Positions 46,116 to 56,850 of a DNA stretch of 64,000 nucleotides are shown in pieces. The stretch comes from Aphrophora alni (taxonomy: Eukaryota; Arthropoda; Insecta; Hemiptera; Aphrophoridae). Each line of letters opens with the position of its first letter. Within the stretch, counting starts at the first letter, position 1. A model generated the notes under the pieces. The model was given only the letters and a program-made list of their open reading frames with translations. It did no database searches and had not been told where the DNA came from. A program made the position numbers and the translations under genes. The DNA lies in NCBI GenBank assembly GCA_963513935.1, contig OY740772.1, positions 17,020,098 through 17,084,097 on the forward strand. The letters run 5' to 3'.

Positions 46116-46244
46116 TTTTAATTTAAAATTTCAACGAAAATATTATATTTAATTACCTAGGCGCCATTATATGTTAGTAATAAAATGATACAAACAGATT
46201 TCAAGTATTCCTAACGTACACGAAATGTTTAAATTGCACTGTTT
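46116..46244. other. No gene recognised
   Basis: AT-rich spacer. Confidence 0.4.
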
Positions 46245-46790
46245 AAAATTTCATTTAAAAATTCTTTTGAAATACATAAAAATTGAATTGAAAATTTCAA
46301 AATGGCGGTAATTAATGTTGTAAATTAAACTCAAATTTACAGTTGCTACTCTTGAATCTAATGGTGTCAAACCCACTTCTTTACGATGACAAAATAGCAA
46401 AGTTATTGCCAAACCACGACCTTCCAAGAAATGTGACATCCGTACCGGCAGGGCGGAGTCAACGTTACGAGTGGAGGCGCCTTCACATAGCAAGGCTACG
46501 AGGCCCGCTAGCGTCGAGACACTGACACGAGCGAAGCGAGTAGAGACTTTTTAAAATATACAGATCACGAAGTCCGTTAGAATTTAGCCATCTTCAAGAA
46601 GTAGTGATATACACAATTAGTAGGTTGAGAAAACCTGTGTCAACTGTTTTAAAAAACTTACCCTACTGGGTAAGACGCCTTGATGTACAATTTAACGTTC
46701 CCTACATTGGGCATCACATTTAGAGGATCTGCTTTTCTTACATTGTATGATCGGGTTGGGGATGTACTATAATGGCCCCTCATCAAAATG
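46245..46790 (+). repeat. Interspersed repeat family A, copy 5
   Basis: The most complete copy in the set: AAAATTGAATTGAAAATTTC, AAAATGGCGGTAATT, GACACTGACACGAGCGAAGC near 46518, TTAGCCATCTTCAAGAAGTA, CCTGTGTCAACTG, CTTACCCTACTGGGTAAG, TTTAGAGGATCTGC and GGGTTGGGGATGTACTA. Confidence 0.85.
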
Positions 46791-47217
46791 TTTTCTGTAA
46801 ATTTAATTGTTTTTTGGCGAATTTGTTTAAAAATAAGCGTTTTATAAATATGATATTTGCATAACATTTGTGAAACATAAAAAAAAAATTTTTAAATTCA
46901 TTACGATTTTTGTAAATTAATGACGCAGCGGCAATGCCTTGAGCGACACTGAAGTCCAGTGAGCTACAGTTATATTTAAATGATAACCTGGACTGAGCGA
47001 AACCAGTCCTGTATTGCAATGTTTATATTATCTGTATGCTACACATTTCAATTAGTCTTATTGTTTTGTAGTCTTTTATGTAGACTTGTCAACACTTTGT
47101 AATAAATGTATTTCGTTTATGAATGGAATTAACAGTGGAAAAAACAACGCACTAACTTTCTCACGTATCCATCTGAAAACCTAAATAATATTTAAGCTAT
47201 CGTAACTAAAATTACCC
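46791..47217. other. No gene recognised
   Basis: AT-rich; AACGCACTAACTTTCTCACG near 47146 belongs to the recurring GCACAAACTTTCTCAC motif group. Confidence 0.4.
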
Positions 47218-47960
47218 TATATACAGGATGTTCAAAAAGTACTTTGGATATACATATATATTTTTACAGACTACTTATAGAGCTGGTTTTGGTGTCATGT
47301 AGTAAAAAAGAACAAGTTTTTACTCACGTAGTGAATAGTACCGAATAGCACCACCGCAAGCGCTAGCGACAATTGTTAAATAATTGTGCCTTAAACAAAT
47401 GAGACATTATGAGGAGGGCGCTCCCTGTGAGTTTTAATTTGACAATTGTGCAACGGAATTTTCGTACTAGAATGTCAAATATCCTCGCAGTATACTTACC
47501 ATTTATGAGTGGTGTAAGTGTTTTGTTGAAATCGGTTCTTCAGGTGGACGTTTCTATATGTTTGGCGATGTCGAAGAGCAAGTGAGGCAAAGCTTTGTTA
47601 GCAGTCCTACAAAATCAAACCGGCGTGCTTCTAGCGAGCTGAGCGTTCCACGCGCGATTGTTACGCGTGTGTTGAAAAAACGTTTAACAATGGTGCACGA
47701 ACTAAAGGAAACTGATGAGTTGTTCGTAAGGAATTTTGTGAGGAAATTTACATCGATTGGATGAAGACCAGGATTTTACTACAAATATAATTTTCAGTGA
47801 TGAGTCGACTCCATTTAAGTGGTAAAGTGAATACACACAACTGTCGGATTTATGGGCAGGGAAAATCAACGACAATCCTTGGATAACCCAAAAGTTAACG
47901 TCTTTTGTGCCATATGAAAGAGCAAACTTTACGGCCCTTTCTTTTTTAAAATTTTATATC
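47218..47960 (+). mobile_element. Mariner/IS630-type DNA transposon relic
   Basis: Left end TATACAGGATGTTCAAAAAG at about 47220 fits the TA-flanked, CAGG-starting inverted ends of Tc1/mariner relatives. The transposase relic lies at 47558-47950. No convincing mirror end was found on the right, so the 3' part is lost or too diverged. Confidence 0.65.
47558..47950 (+). pseudogene. IS630/mariner-type transposase, decayed
   Basis: The open part reads VEEQVRQSFVSSPTKSNRRA, then SSELSVPRAIVTRVLKKRL: the helix-turn-helix (paired-like) DNA-binding region seen in many insect IS630/Tc1/mariner transposases (a QSF..SP.KS.RRAS.EL..P..TV.RVL.KRL pattern). Downstream, after a stop, IFSDEST (near 47791) gives the first catalytic Asp-containing block, then in a shifted frame LSGKVNTHNCRIYGQ. 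The second and third catalytic acidic blocks are absent or unreadable. Several stops and a frameshift mean no activity. The intervening dimer-linker region is heavily eroded. Confidence 0.8.
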
Positions 47961-49010
47961 TAGATATACTGGGAAACTTTTGAATCCCACAGAGGTCAAG
48001 TTCCATTTTAGCGAATTGTTCTTGAACTGTAATTTTCTTTTAATTCCAATTTAGCACACTGAATCTGATAATTCATCTTCACGTTTTACTAAAAATTGAT
48101 CGAAATCTGTACAGACGATTTTGAAAAAGTCTGTTTAACAGCTCTGGACGATTTTTTGGGTTTTTGTTTTACCAATAACTTCCTAACCGGTATTTTTGGG
48201 GAACTGGAAGACCAATATCTTAGACCTAAATCAACAAAATTTATTTCCACAACATATTTTTTTAAAGTTTCAAATTTTTGTTATTGAGCTCTGCACGGAC
48301 GACAGACAGAAATTATTAAAAAAAAAACCACCCCACAGACCTCAAAACTGAAATATCTGTGTGAAACTCGACTACAATTTTGATTGATATATTACCACAT
48401 ACTACATAGAATACAAAAGAAATTATAATAAACTTATACGATAGCGTTTTAAATAAAACTCCAATAAAGGTGTTTTTCTTATTTTACTAATTTTGAGGTT
48501 AGTAATTAATAATGTGGTTTTATATTGGTCACTACCTTATTACTTTCTCAGACAAAAAATTATCTTAAGGGTCAAACAATCGATAACTAGCTTTTTGCGG
48601 ATATATTCATTTTGAAATCCTCTGAGCCAAAAAATTTTTTTTTTGAAATTATATCTGTTAGATGGTCAGTACTTTAAAGTCCAAACTTTTAACGATTGTA
48701 ATAAAATTTGTAATTTGGGCGTACTTTTATCATTTCTTGTAAATTATTTTTTTTCATTCAACTTAAAAATTGAAATTACCTATTTTATTATAATTTTAGA
48801 GAATATGAAATCTGTTGGGAAAATAGCAATTAACAATATTACTGTAAGTATAATTGACAAAAAAAAACGTGAACAAAAACGTGAACAAAGAAAATTTATA
48901 TTCAATAAAATTTACATTGTGAACACGTTTACAGCTCGGCAAGGTTCTTTTTCTTAAAAAAAAAAAAAACGGCGCCCATAGTTCTATTTAACTTTTTGAC
49001 AACAACTACC
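47961..49010. other. No gene recognised; partial family E copy
   Basis: 48541-48630 shows TTTCTCAGACAAAAAATTAT, CAATCGATAACTAGC, GCGGATATATTCATTTTG, loosely matching family E. The 104-codon frame at 48643-48957 is Lys/Ile/Asn-rich, with a Lys/Arg/Glu repeat, and has no domain. An A-run lies at 48955-48969. Confidence 0.4.
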
Positions 49011-49060
49011 GAACCTAACCTAACCTAATCTAACCTAACCCAAACCAACCTAACCTAACT
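49011..49060. repeat. Interstitial telomere-like (CCTAA)n run
   Basis: About ten AACCT pentamers, several with one mismatch (AATCT, AACCC). This is the insect telomere motif on the minus strand as TTAGG. Shorter runs occur at 4905, 40346, 50768, 58090 and 59087. Confidence 0.9.
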
Positions 49061-49209
49061 GATCTTTTTGGTGACGAATAGTTTTCGATGGTTTTTATTT
49101 GGTTTTCTGGGGGATTGGCGGGTGAAAACGTTCGTGTAAAGTTCTTTACGCCGTTTATTTTTTATTTTAGTGCACGTTTACATATCAGTTTCCAGAACAG
49201 CTGGAATTT

Positions 49210-49375
49210 CTGTATCAGAAATACATTGTCAAATTTGACTGAGTTCTCGTGAACATATTACTTAAAAGACAAAGGACTACAAGGATGTAATCATCCTGCA
49301 CATGAAGTGCCGGTAAATGGGGTTTCCTTATTTAGCAGAAGAATGACAGCGGTGTGTAACCAATCAAGATGCATC
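49210..49375 (-). repeat. Dispersed repeat family D, copy 2
   Basis: Inverted relative to 4660-4815, sharing TATTTAGCAGAAGAATGACA and ATGTAATCATCCTGC. Confidence 0.7.
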
Positions 49376-49971
49376 AATGCATGCAATGGACATTACGCCA
49401 TCTGCAATTTATGGCAATAATATGTAACGTAATTTATTTAGTGCAATGGACTAATTAATTATGTTTATTTAATTGAAAAAAAAACTGTAACACGTGCTAC
49501 TAACTTGTAACGTTTATGTTACTTTTTAAACCTAGGCTAGAGTTTAGATTTTGGAATGCTATATTACTTTTGGCCCTCGCCCATTTAGTTGTCTTAAACA
49601 CTTACCCCAGGTTTGCCTATCTACCAAAGGGTACCAGCTTTAAAGAGTGTATTAATAATACATTACGAATTTAAAACTAAGTACTAAATATTCACTCAGA
49701 CAACAAATCTCACAATAAAATATCAAAACAATGCAATAGGTTATCTACATTCACCAGACAATCACCTACATCAAAATATGGATTGTTAATATCATATAAA
49801 CGTTCGCATCAAAAAGTTGTCCCTGTTGGTGTACTTCAATATTCAGTAGTCTTCGATTTCGATCATTGACATTTTCTCGTCAACCAGTAAAAAAGATTCG
49901 ACGGTTTCCACGTGATCTTCCAGTGGCCGACATTTTGTTTTATATTGTGTAACACTTACAATATCTAATCT
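49376..49971. other. No gene recognised
   Basis: Non-coding AT-rich sequence. Confidence 0.4.
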
Positions 49972-50066
49972 CCCATGCAATTGTCACACATTAACAATAA
50001 GCAAGATAAACCGTTAACTTTTGCGAGATGTAAGCAATAAATCACAAATAAAGTAAGCGATATACA
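49972..50066 (+). repeat. 130-bp unit (Helitron-associated family), left copy
   Basis: ATGCAATTGTCACACATTAA, CAATAAGCAAGATAAACCG, TTTTGCGAGATGTAAG, AATCACAAATAAAGTAAG and ATACAGTATGTAC, i.e. the reverse complement of the 22.62-22.9 kb units. Confidence 0.8.
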
Positions 50067-50094
50067 GTATGTACATAAATTCCATATTGCCTTA

Positions 50095-50352
50095 TGAATG
50101 CTTTAAAATAAGTTTATTACTAAATTACTTACGTCATAGCAATCTTGTGTTTAGTATTTATTTAATAATATTTCATTACAGCTGTTTCAGTATAACATTA
50201 TGTTTATTTATTTTTGTGAAATGTGTATCAGTGTGTTGTGTAAATGTGGTGTTTCATCTGATGATGGTATATGTTATACCGAAACAGCTATAATGAAATA
50301 TTAACAAATAAATACTAAACACAAGATTGCTATGACGTAAGTAATTTAGTAA
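50095..50352. repeat. Inverted-repeat element with ribozyme-like motif, pair 5
   Basis: Arms of about 85 bp: TTATTACTAAATTACTTACG, TCATAGCAATCTTGTG and AATATTTCATTACAGCTG mirrored by CTATAATGAAATATT, CACAAGATTGCTATGACG and TAAGTAATTTAGTAATAAA. Just inside the right arm: CTGATGATGGTATATGTTAT then ACCGAAACAGC, where GGTATA...TATACC would form a clean stem II between CTGATGA and GAAA. It lies between two 130-bp repeat copies, which suggests insertion into one of them. Confidence 0.85.
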
Positions 50353-50500
50353 TAAACAGTATGTGCATTTAAGACGTTAACCTTTGGGTGATAAAAAATT
50401 AAAATTAAGATAATAACAATAAGCCATATAAACTGTTTAGTTTTGCGAAATGTAAGGAATGAGAACACAACGTGAATCTTCACAAATGAAGTAAGCACTA
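50353..50500 (+). repeat. 130-bp unit (Helitron-associated family), right copy
   Basis: AACAGTATGTGCATTTAAG, then TAACAATAAGCCATATAAAC, TTTTGCGAAATGTAAGG and ACAAATGAAGTAAGCACTAT. The left and right copies flank the pair 5 element. Confidence 0.65.
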
Positions 50501-50528
50501 TATAAGTTGACTTAAAAAAAAAAAATTA

Positions 50529-50785
50529 TAACAGCTGTTATAAATTCTCAAAAAACAACAAAATAAAACGTATTTATAACAGCTGTTTCAAAATATTTTC
50601 GCCGTGAAAAATGTTATTTTCGCATAACAGGGATGTTATTTAAATGATAATTTTTATTTAACCTAAAAATAATTCAAAACAGCTGTTATAAATTCTCAAA
50701 AAAACAAAGTAATAAAATATATTTAATAATTTGTAACAGCTCTTTCAGAAACATGTTATTTATCCATAACAGGCATGTTAGGTTA
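50529..50785 (+). repeat. Direct duplication (AACAGCTGTTATAAATTCTC)
   Basis: AACAGCTGTTATAAATTCTC begins copies at 50530 and about 50680; both continue through TTTAT-A--TTGTAACAGCT-TTTCA and TTATTT-CATAACAGG-ATGTTA. Period about 150 bp. The second copy ends at a short TTAGGTTAGG run. Confidence 0.75.
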
Positions 50786-51649
50786 GGTTTTCACTACACA
50801 CCCAAATTCTATGGACCTTTTTGAATAATTATAATGATTTATTGAAGTTGTGTATAAAATATATATTACTATTATTTGTGAATTTTTGAAAAAAATTATC
50901 AATTTACCTTTATTCGTAAAATAATTTTTGAAATTTTCAAAATGTAACAAATTAATTTTTTTCCCTAAATATATTCACAAATATTATACAAAACTTTTGT
51001 ATATCTTGAAAAAAATGTAGTAAGCTATTGATTTTGGATGATACAGGTTTTTCTGAAAAATGTTAACTTCATTTTTGACATCTAACATACTTACTCCAAA
51101 ATGGTTAAAAAAAAAATTATTACATAGATGAATTCTATGCATCTTTCTGAGAAAAATGATGTCTTATTAGTTATGTTTTGTATAAAAATAATATTTTTTA
51201 TTAATTTTTAAACAAAGAAAGAAAATTAACATTCGCCGCCTGTAGGGTTAATTTGACTCTTCATTCATTAAAATCGGTCATACAGTAAAGAAAAACGCGA
51301 CTGTTGCAGAAATTCCTTAGGGAATTAAATCTGAGATTATTGTGCTATTGCAACTGATATATTTTTATTATTATATCTGTACGATTAAAGTTGGTTTACT
51401 TTTTGTAATTATATAATCTAAGTTAACGTTTATAACAAATATTTTCGTCATTTATACAAAGTTTTGTTTTGTCAAGAGCGCAACAAAACAACAATTGAGC
51501 CATCGTGGTACTTAACCAGCCCCATCCTAAAATATAGTACAAGCAGATCCTATAAATATGTAATGCACAACCATTTTTTTGTTGGGTTTTGTAGAAAACG
51601 TTCAATTGTATTAGTAGATCAAGGATTCGTTATTCAGTGGAGTAAGTTT
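50786..51649. other. No gene recognised
   Basis: Non-coding, AT-rich. Short frames at 51423-51655 on both strands lack motifs. Confidence 0.4.
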
Positions 51650-52160
51650 GTTTAAAACCGTTGCTACACAGTTTTCTTGATGTCGCTTAGACGATAATGG
51701 TCCTTGTAGATGTGTATATATTAAAATGTTTCCACTCGCTTCGCTCGTGTCAGTGTCTCTACCCTACTGAGCCACAAAGTTATACATATTTTAAAGAGTC
51801 TTTTCTCGTTACGCTCACGTAGGTGGCGCGGTAGTCTTGTAACTATCGAATATCATATTTTCTGGAGATCAAGGTTCGAAATTAACATTTTTTAGAATAA
51901 CTTTGCTATTTATCATTGTATAGATGTCAGGTTGGTACTACTACATACAGAATTTAAACCTACAAACTGTTATCTAGTTTAGTGTGTTGTAAGTTGCATA
52001 ACAAATCAGATACGATGAAAAACTGTTTAAAATGACCGCCATTTTGAAATTTCAATTCGTTAAAAAAATTCTATATAAGTCTGCTATACCAAATCATGTC
52101 CCTATCTTAATTTTTGTGGCCGTTATCGTGTTTACTTGCAGACGACAACGACGAAGGACG
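51650..52160 (-). repeat. Interspersed repeat family A, copy 6
   Basis: Reverse complement landmarks: GTAGATGTGTATATATTAAA, CACTCGCTTCGCTCGTGTCA (about 51731), GAGATCAAGGTTCGAAATTA, CTTTGCTATTTATCATTGTA, CCGCCATTTTGAAATTTCAA. Confidence 0.8.
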
Positions 52161-52357
52161 GACAGTATTTAGAAAATCAATATTGTGATTTCATGAGGAC
52201 TATAAGAACCAAAGGTGTATTTTATATTTTGTTAAATGTAACTTTGATTACACTTTTACTTTAGAATTTTTATTTTTCATTTATATTCCACGATAGACTT
52301 TCTTTATGACGTCTAAAAAAATTTTATTTCATTAAAAAATGTTTGTTTTATATTTTA

Positions 52358-54854
52358 CTAGCTGTACCCGGCCACGCGTTGCTGTGGCTCATCTGGTTAA
52401 ATGGAAAATAAATAAAAGACATAAATAAAGACATAAATTAAAATATGTTTATTTAAACAATGCTTGTGGGTAGGCTACACAATATTTTTTGTAGTTCCAT
52501 TCTTTGTGTATATATACAGATTAGGCTATCTGGTTAACGTAGCAATCCGTTTCTAGATCTAAGCCACACAATTCTAAATTTTGGCCCTGAGCTTTGTTAA
52601 TGGTAATTGCAAATGCCAATCGAATTGGGAACTGCAATCTCTTAAATTTAAATGGCATGTCTGTTGGAATTAAAGGAATGCGAGGAATGAGGACATCATC
52701 ATTTTTGTAAGGTCCTGTCAAGATTGTTGCTTCTATGACGTTGTTTATTAATTGTTTCACTGCAAGTCTTGTGCCGTTGCAAAGCTTTGGCTGGTTGATA
52801 TTTCGCAAGATGATTATCGGCACACCGATTTTCAATTGCATTAAGTGTGGTGGCATCCCTAGCAGATAGAGTGAATTTAAAAATTCTGTTGGGTAATTAT
52901 TTGCTTCATTTGCTTCAACAACAGTGTCGACGGACTTGTATGTGACTACCTCGCTTTGAATTTTAGTCTGAATAATATTATTTAGTTCGTAGACGTCTTT
53001 GTTCTTGGAGGCAAGAATAGCTCGTTCACTCAGCCAATCGCAATTCTTATAATTGGTTTGAATATTGGGAAATACTTGAACATTTTTATGTTGGAAATAT
53101 GGAACCAATTGAAACATTTTTTAAAATAAAAAGCTACACTATCCCAGAGTAACATAGAGTAGGATTCATTTTGATAAAAACATTTTTTATATTCCATATT
53201 ATTTGTAAATTTATTTTGAAAATCGTAAAAAAATCTTTGGGCATTAAACCCAGTGTCTAGCAGCTGTAGTATCAATAAATAAACAACATTATGAAAAACT
53301 AAAAAATTACTATTGAAAGATGAAATTTATAAATATCAATAGAAACGTACTATGCCAAAGATGTGCACAACAACATAAATTATGTGTGTATGTTGCCATT
53401 AAGGTAGGTAAAATAAATTAAATATAATTTTAGGTTAGGCCTAGAAAGATGAACCAATACATATTTCTTGAATGTACCTATTGGCATTCATTACCATAGC
53501 AGCCAATTTAATAAAATAAATGATGAAACAGTTGATTCGGATGTCCAGCTAGTACAAATAATATTTTTAAGTTAGGCCTAGATTGAACCAACATATATTT
53601 CAACACACACAAACTAATAAAAGCTTGCGTTAAGATAATAATATTTAAAATTAAGAAAACAATATGTTACAATCTAATTTAAAAAAAAAAGACATTAGAA
53701 TTTAATAGTAGGCTAGGCCTATTTATAATATGGTAAATGATATATTTCATAAATTGAAAATTGCCTCTTTTATTTATAACAATACAAAATCTCTGTCCTA
53801 ATTAATATTCCCGAGAAAATAACATTGTGTACAATAACCTGTTTTAAAAAAAGTTATTATTTATGTAACATTTAGATAAGTTTTTATTTAAATTGTAGGC
53901 CTAACTGTTACAATTTTATGTTTTGTATTTATAAAGATTCTTTAATTTTAAAATAAAGATATAAATATTGTCTTTTAAGTGTTTTTTATTTCATATTGAT
54001 ATATTAATTATCTTAGAAGTAATTAATTATATAGTTATGTTATTATAAAATTTGGAAGTGTAATACAGTTTAGATTATAAAATAAATGGGTTTTTTGAAT
54101 TGTAGGAATAGTTGTTACAATTTTATGTTTTGTATTTATTAAGATTTTTTAATTTTAAAAGAAAGATAAAAATATGACCTTTTAGGCCTAATTATTTTTA
54201 ATTTTATATTGATAAATCAAATGGTTTAATATAGTTATTAATATTAAAATGATGAAAATAGGTTATGACAAAAAAATGTTATTTGAGTTATTGTAATTTT
54301 TTATTTAATCTGGTTTAACCAAATGAAAGACGGTGAAAAAATACAAAAAATTATTTATACTCACGAAATTAATGCTATAGTAAATGTTATTGTACTAACG
54401 GAATATCTTACAAAATAATTGATTTAAACATTTGTTAATTACAACAATACATTTGGAAACATTGAAAATATTTAATATAGTGTGTTTTGTTTTTACTTCA
54501 ACAGATGTCGTTGTTCACAAAAACCTATCTTAAAAACTAGAAATCCAAATAGGCTACATACAGTTGTTTGAAGTTTGAAATCAGCTGATAATGGAAATAT
54601 AGGAAACAGTTGACTACAGCTGTTATTATTATAGTCCATAAACATATGTAATGGCGCTTGCATTTTTGTTAAATATTGAGCATATTTTTTGTTGTTTTTA
54701 TGTTCATTAGATGCTACAGTTTTTCAAAAAGTATATAAAAACACTCGTGGATTCGAATGGAAATACTGTGTCCAAATTTCAAAGCAATCGGTGAAGAACT
54801 TTCTGAGATTATCGATTTTGAACAAACGCACATTTACATTTTTATTTATATAGA
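52358..54854 (-). mobile_element. Helitron with both ends recognisable
   Basis: On the minus strand the element starts TCTATATAAATAAAAATG at 54854 (preceded by A) and ends GGGTACAGCTAG at 52358 (followed by T), the A/T target flank and TC...CTAG ends expected of Helitrons. A GC hairpin, GCCAC-AGCAACGC-GTGGC, lies about 12 bp inside the 3' end (52372-52389). The 5' base is slightly ambiguous because the flank is (TAGA)n. Length about 2.5 kb, far shorter than an autonomous element, with only the helicase C-terminus left. Several TAGGCCTA palindromes occur inside. Confidence 0.85.
52470..53117 (-). pseudogene. Helitron helicase C-terminal part, internally deleted
   Basis: The 198-codon frame (53117-52521) reads VFPNIQTNYKNCDWLSERA, LASKNKDVYELNN, then LLGMPPHLMQLKIGVPIIIL, RNINQPKLCNGTRLAVKQL, EATILTGPYKNDDVLIPRIP, LIPTDMPFKFKRLQFPIRLA and FAITINKAQGQNLELCGLDL. 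The blocks PPH.L.LK.G.P..LLRN....LCNGTRL and INK.QGQ.L are hallmarks of Pif1-type helicases in Helitron RepHel. After GLDLETDCY the frame meets a deletion: the FSHGQLYVACSRV motif is missing, and KNIV reappears near 52480 with a stop before the PTHKH-like tail. The Rep nuclease and N-terminal helicase motifs are also gone. It is non-functional, but its long open frame suggests decay is recent. Confidence 0.9.
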
Positions 54855-55236
54855 TAGATAGATAGATTAAGTATTAGAGCCTTAATTTAAAATCTTCTGA
54901 TGTTCTATTTAATAAATTTTAATACTATTATTTAGGAAAACTGAACAGTCCAGAAAAGCATCCATATAGTCTTAATGGCTTCTAAATATACACTGAAAAA
55001 AATTATTCAATTGTTTTTTTTCAACAAAGGCGTACAGAGAGATTGTTTTTATAAGTTCATTGTTCTTATGCAATCTTGTTTATTTTTGGGTGAAAGATGA
55101 AATGTAATTTATGATCCTACTTATTCAAGAAACTGTTAATAATATATATATTTAAATATGATTTTACATTATTCAATTAAAATTTAGAATGTTGAATAGG
55201 GTTAAATAAATTCTCTCAAAGGATAAAGAAAAATAT
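54855..55236. other. No gene recognised
   Basis: AT-rich sequence between the Helitron and a microsatellite. Confidence 0.4.

Positions 55237-55286
<50 letters not shown>
55237..55286. repeat. (TA)n microsatellite
   Basis: About 48 bp of uninterrupted TA followed by CACACA. Confidence 0.95.
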
Positions 55287-55292
<6 letters not shown>

Positions 55293-56055
55293 ATTTCTAT
55301 TCATATCGGCGAAGAATGTCCCGTGATATTCTTCTCCAATCACAAACTTCTGTGGGCGTGTATTATATAACTAACGTCTTGCTTCTAATGGTCGCCATCT
55401 TAATTCCAGATTTTCGTTCATATTTCGACAGATTATGTCTTTGTTATTAAATATTTATATGAACTCAGGTGATGTTTTATATTTAGAAATATCTACTTAG
55501 TATTTCTGTATATCTCATTTTGTCTCTAGGTCTTCTGTATTTTTATAATCGGCGAAAGATCGGAGTTATATTTTCAATTCGGTTATTTTCCAAGTTGACC
55601 TTTCACGTCTAGATAAAAACAAATTATTTAAGTTTTCTTGTCTTTAACTGTGTGTTCTTTTTTTTTATGGATTAATCAAATTCTTAGGCGCAATTTTAAT
55701 ATAGGTTTTGATTTGTTTTAGATTGACAATTTTCTGGATTAGTTATAATTGGGTCGGAAAATATTAGATTTAGAATTTGTTTTGATTCGAGTCTTATCTT
55801 TTTGCCGCTAGGCGCGTGTATGTTGACGTTTAAAATCAAATGAATGAAATTGACTTGTTTTTCTTTTTGTATTTAATACCCTTTAAAATTAAAATTTCGC
55901 AAAATCCTTTCTTAGTGAGCGTCTATGACCTCATACAAATATGCTTTTAAATTTTGGTATCAATATCTTTGTTGGTTTTTGCTCTACGTTGATTCTCTGT
56001 CAGTCATTCATTCAGTCAGTCAGTCAGGACAAAGCCGTTTATATATATAGTGATA
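55287..56055. other. No gene; possible Helitron-like end at right
   Basis: At 56005-56055 the minus strand reads TCACTATATATATAAACGGC followed by TTTGTCCTGACTGACTGACTG, similar in form to a Helitron 5' end. No matching CTAG end was identified, so this is weak. The rest is non-coding. Confidence 0.35.
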
Positions 56056-56650
56056 TTAGATACAAAATTTATTTTATGTCGTTCCGTAGCGTCTGAAATA
56101 AAACTAAATACATAAACATTCACATTAGAAGAAAGCGAGATTAACAGCTGATTTTATAAGTTCACAAGAGCGTGTGAATGTTTCAACTTAAAGTTTGACT
56201 TGTGACTGGACCATGTCTAGGCCGCTCACCTCTAGGGATGAAAGTTCAATGATCTACCCTATTGTTCCTTCGGACAATACCCATCTTCCATTGTACAGGG
56301 AGAACCAATACATGTTGAGTAGCTCTTTTAATTAAGGGCTCCATTTGTTAAACTGACAAGTGAATTAATCGTCGTGTCCGTCCGTCGCCAACACGTTCTT
56401 AGCTGTGTTTATGATCCTAATTATTCAGGATTAAATCGTTATTGATAAACATAAGATTTAGGTTAGGTTTTGTTTGTTTGAGAATGTTTGACAGCTGCGA
56501 GTATTAATTGAAGTAATAGGATGGTATTAATTTGTTTCTAGAATGTGATTCTGGAAGGTTTTAACTCATTTTTATTTTCTTATACGACGTCTGATGTATG
56601 TGCAGTATTCTCGTAGCGTGGTTCGATTTTATTATTTTTCTTTTCTTTTT
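56056..56650. other. No gene recognised
   Basis: Non-coding; a TTAGGTTAGG-like run at 56458-56468. Confidence 0.4.
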
Positions 56651-56850
56651 ACTTTAAGGAGAAAATCTTTCGATCATCATCGTCTTATAAAAAAAGAAGA
56701 AAAGAACATAGTATAAAGACTCCTAATGTTCGAATAGTCTAATAACTTCAGGATCGGAAGAGAACAAGTGTTGGTCAAGAGAGACTTGATAGGAAAGATG
56801 AGAGGGATCTAACCCAAGAGCACATAAAGAAAAGTATAGATCCACGAACC
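56651..56850 (+). repeat. Dispersed repeat family C, copy 2
   Basis: GAAAATCTTTCGATCATCAT, AAGAAGAAAAGAACATAG, TTCAGGATCGGAAGAGAACA, AGAGGGATCTAACCCAAGAG, AGTATAGATCCACG. It forms an inverted pair with copy 3, 1.25 kb away. Confidence 0.8.

Noticed and set aside
48643..48957. 104-codon frame
   Set aside because: Ile/Asn/Lys-rich translation of AT-rich DNA with a simple Lys/Arg/Glu repeat; no motif.
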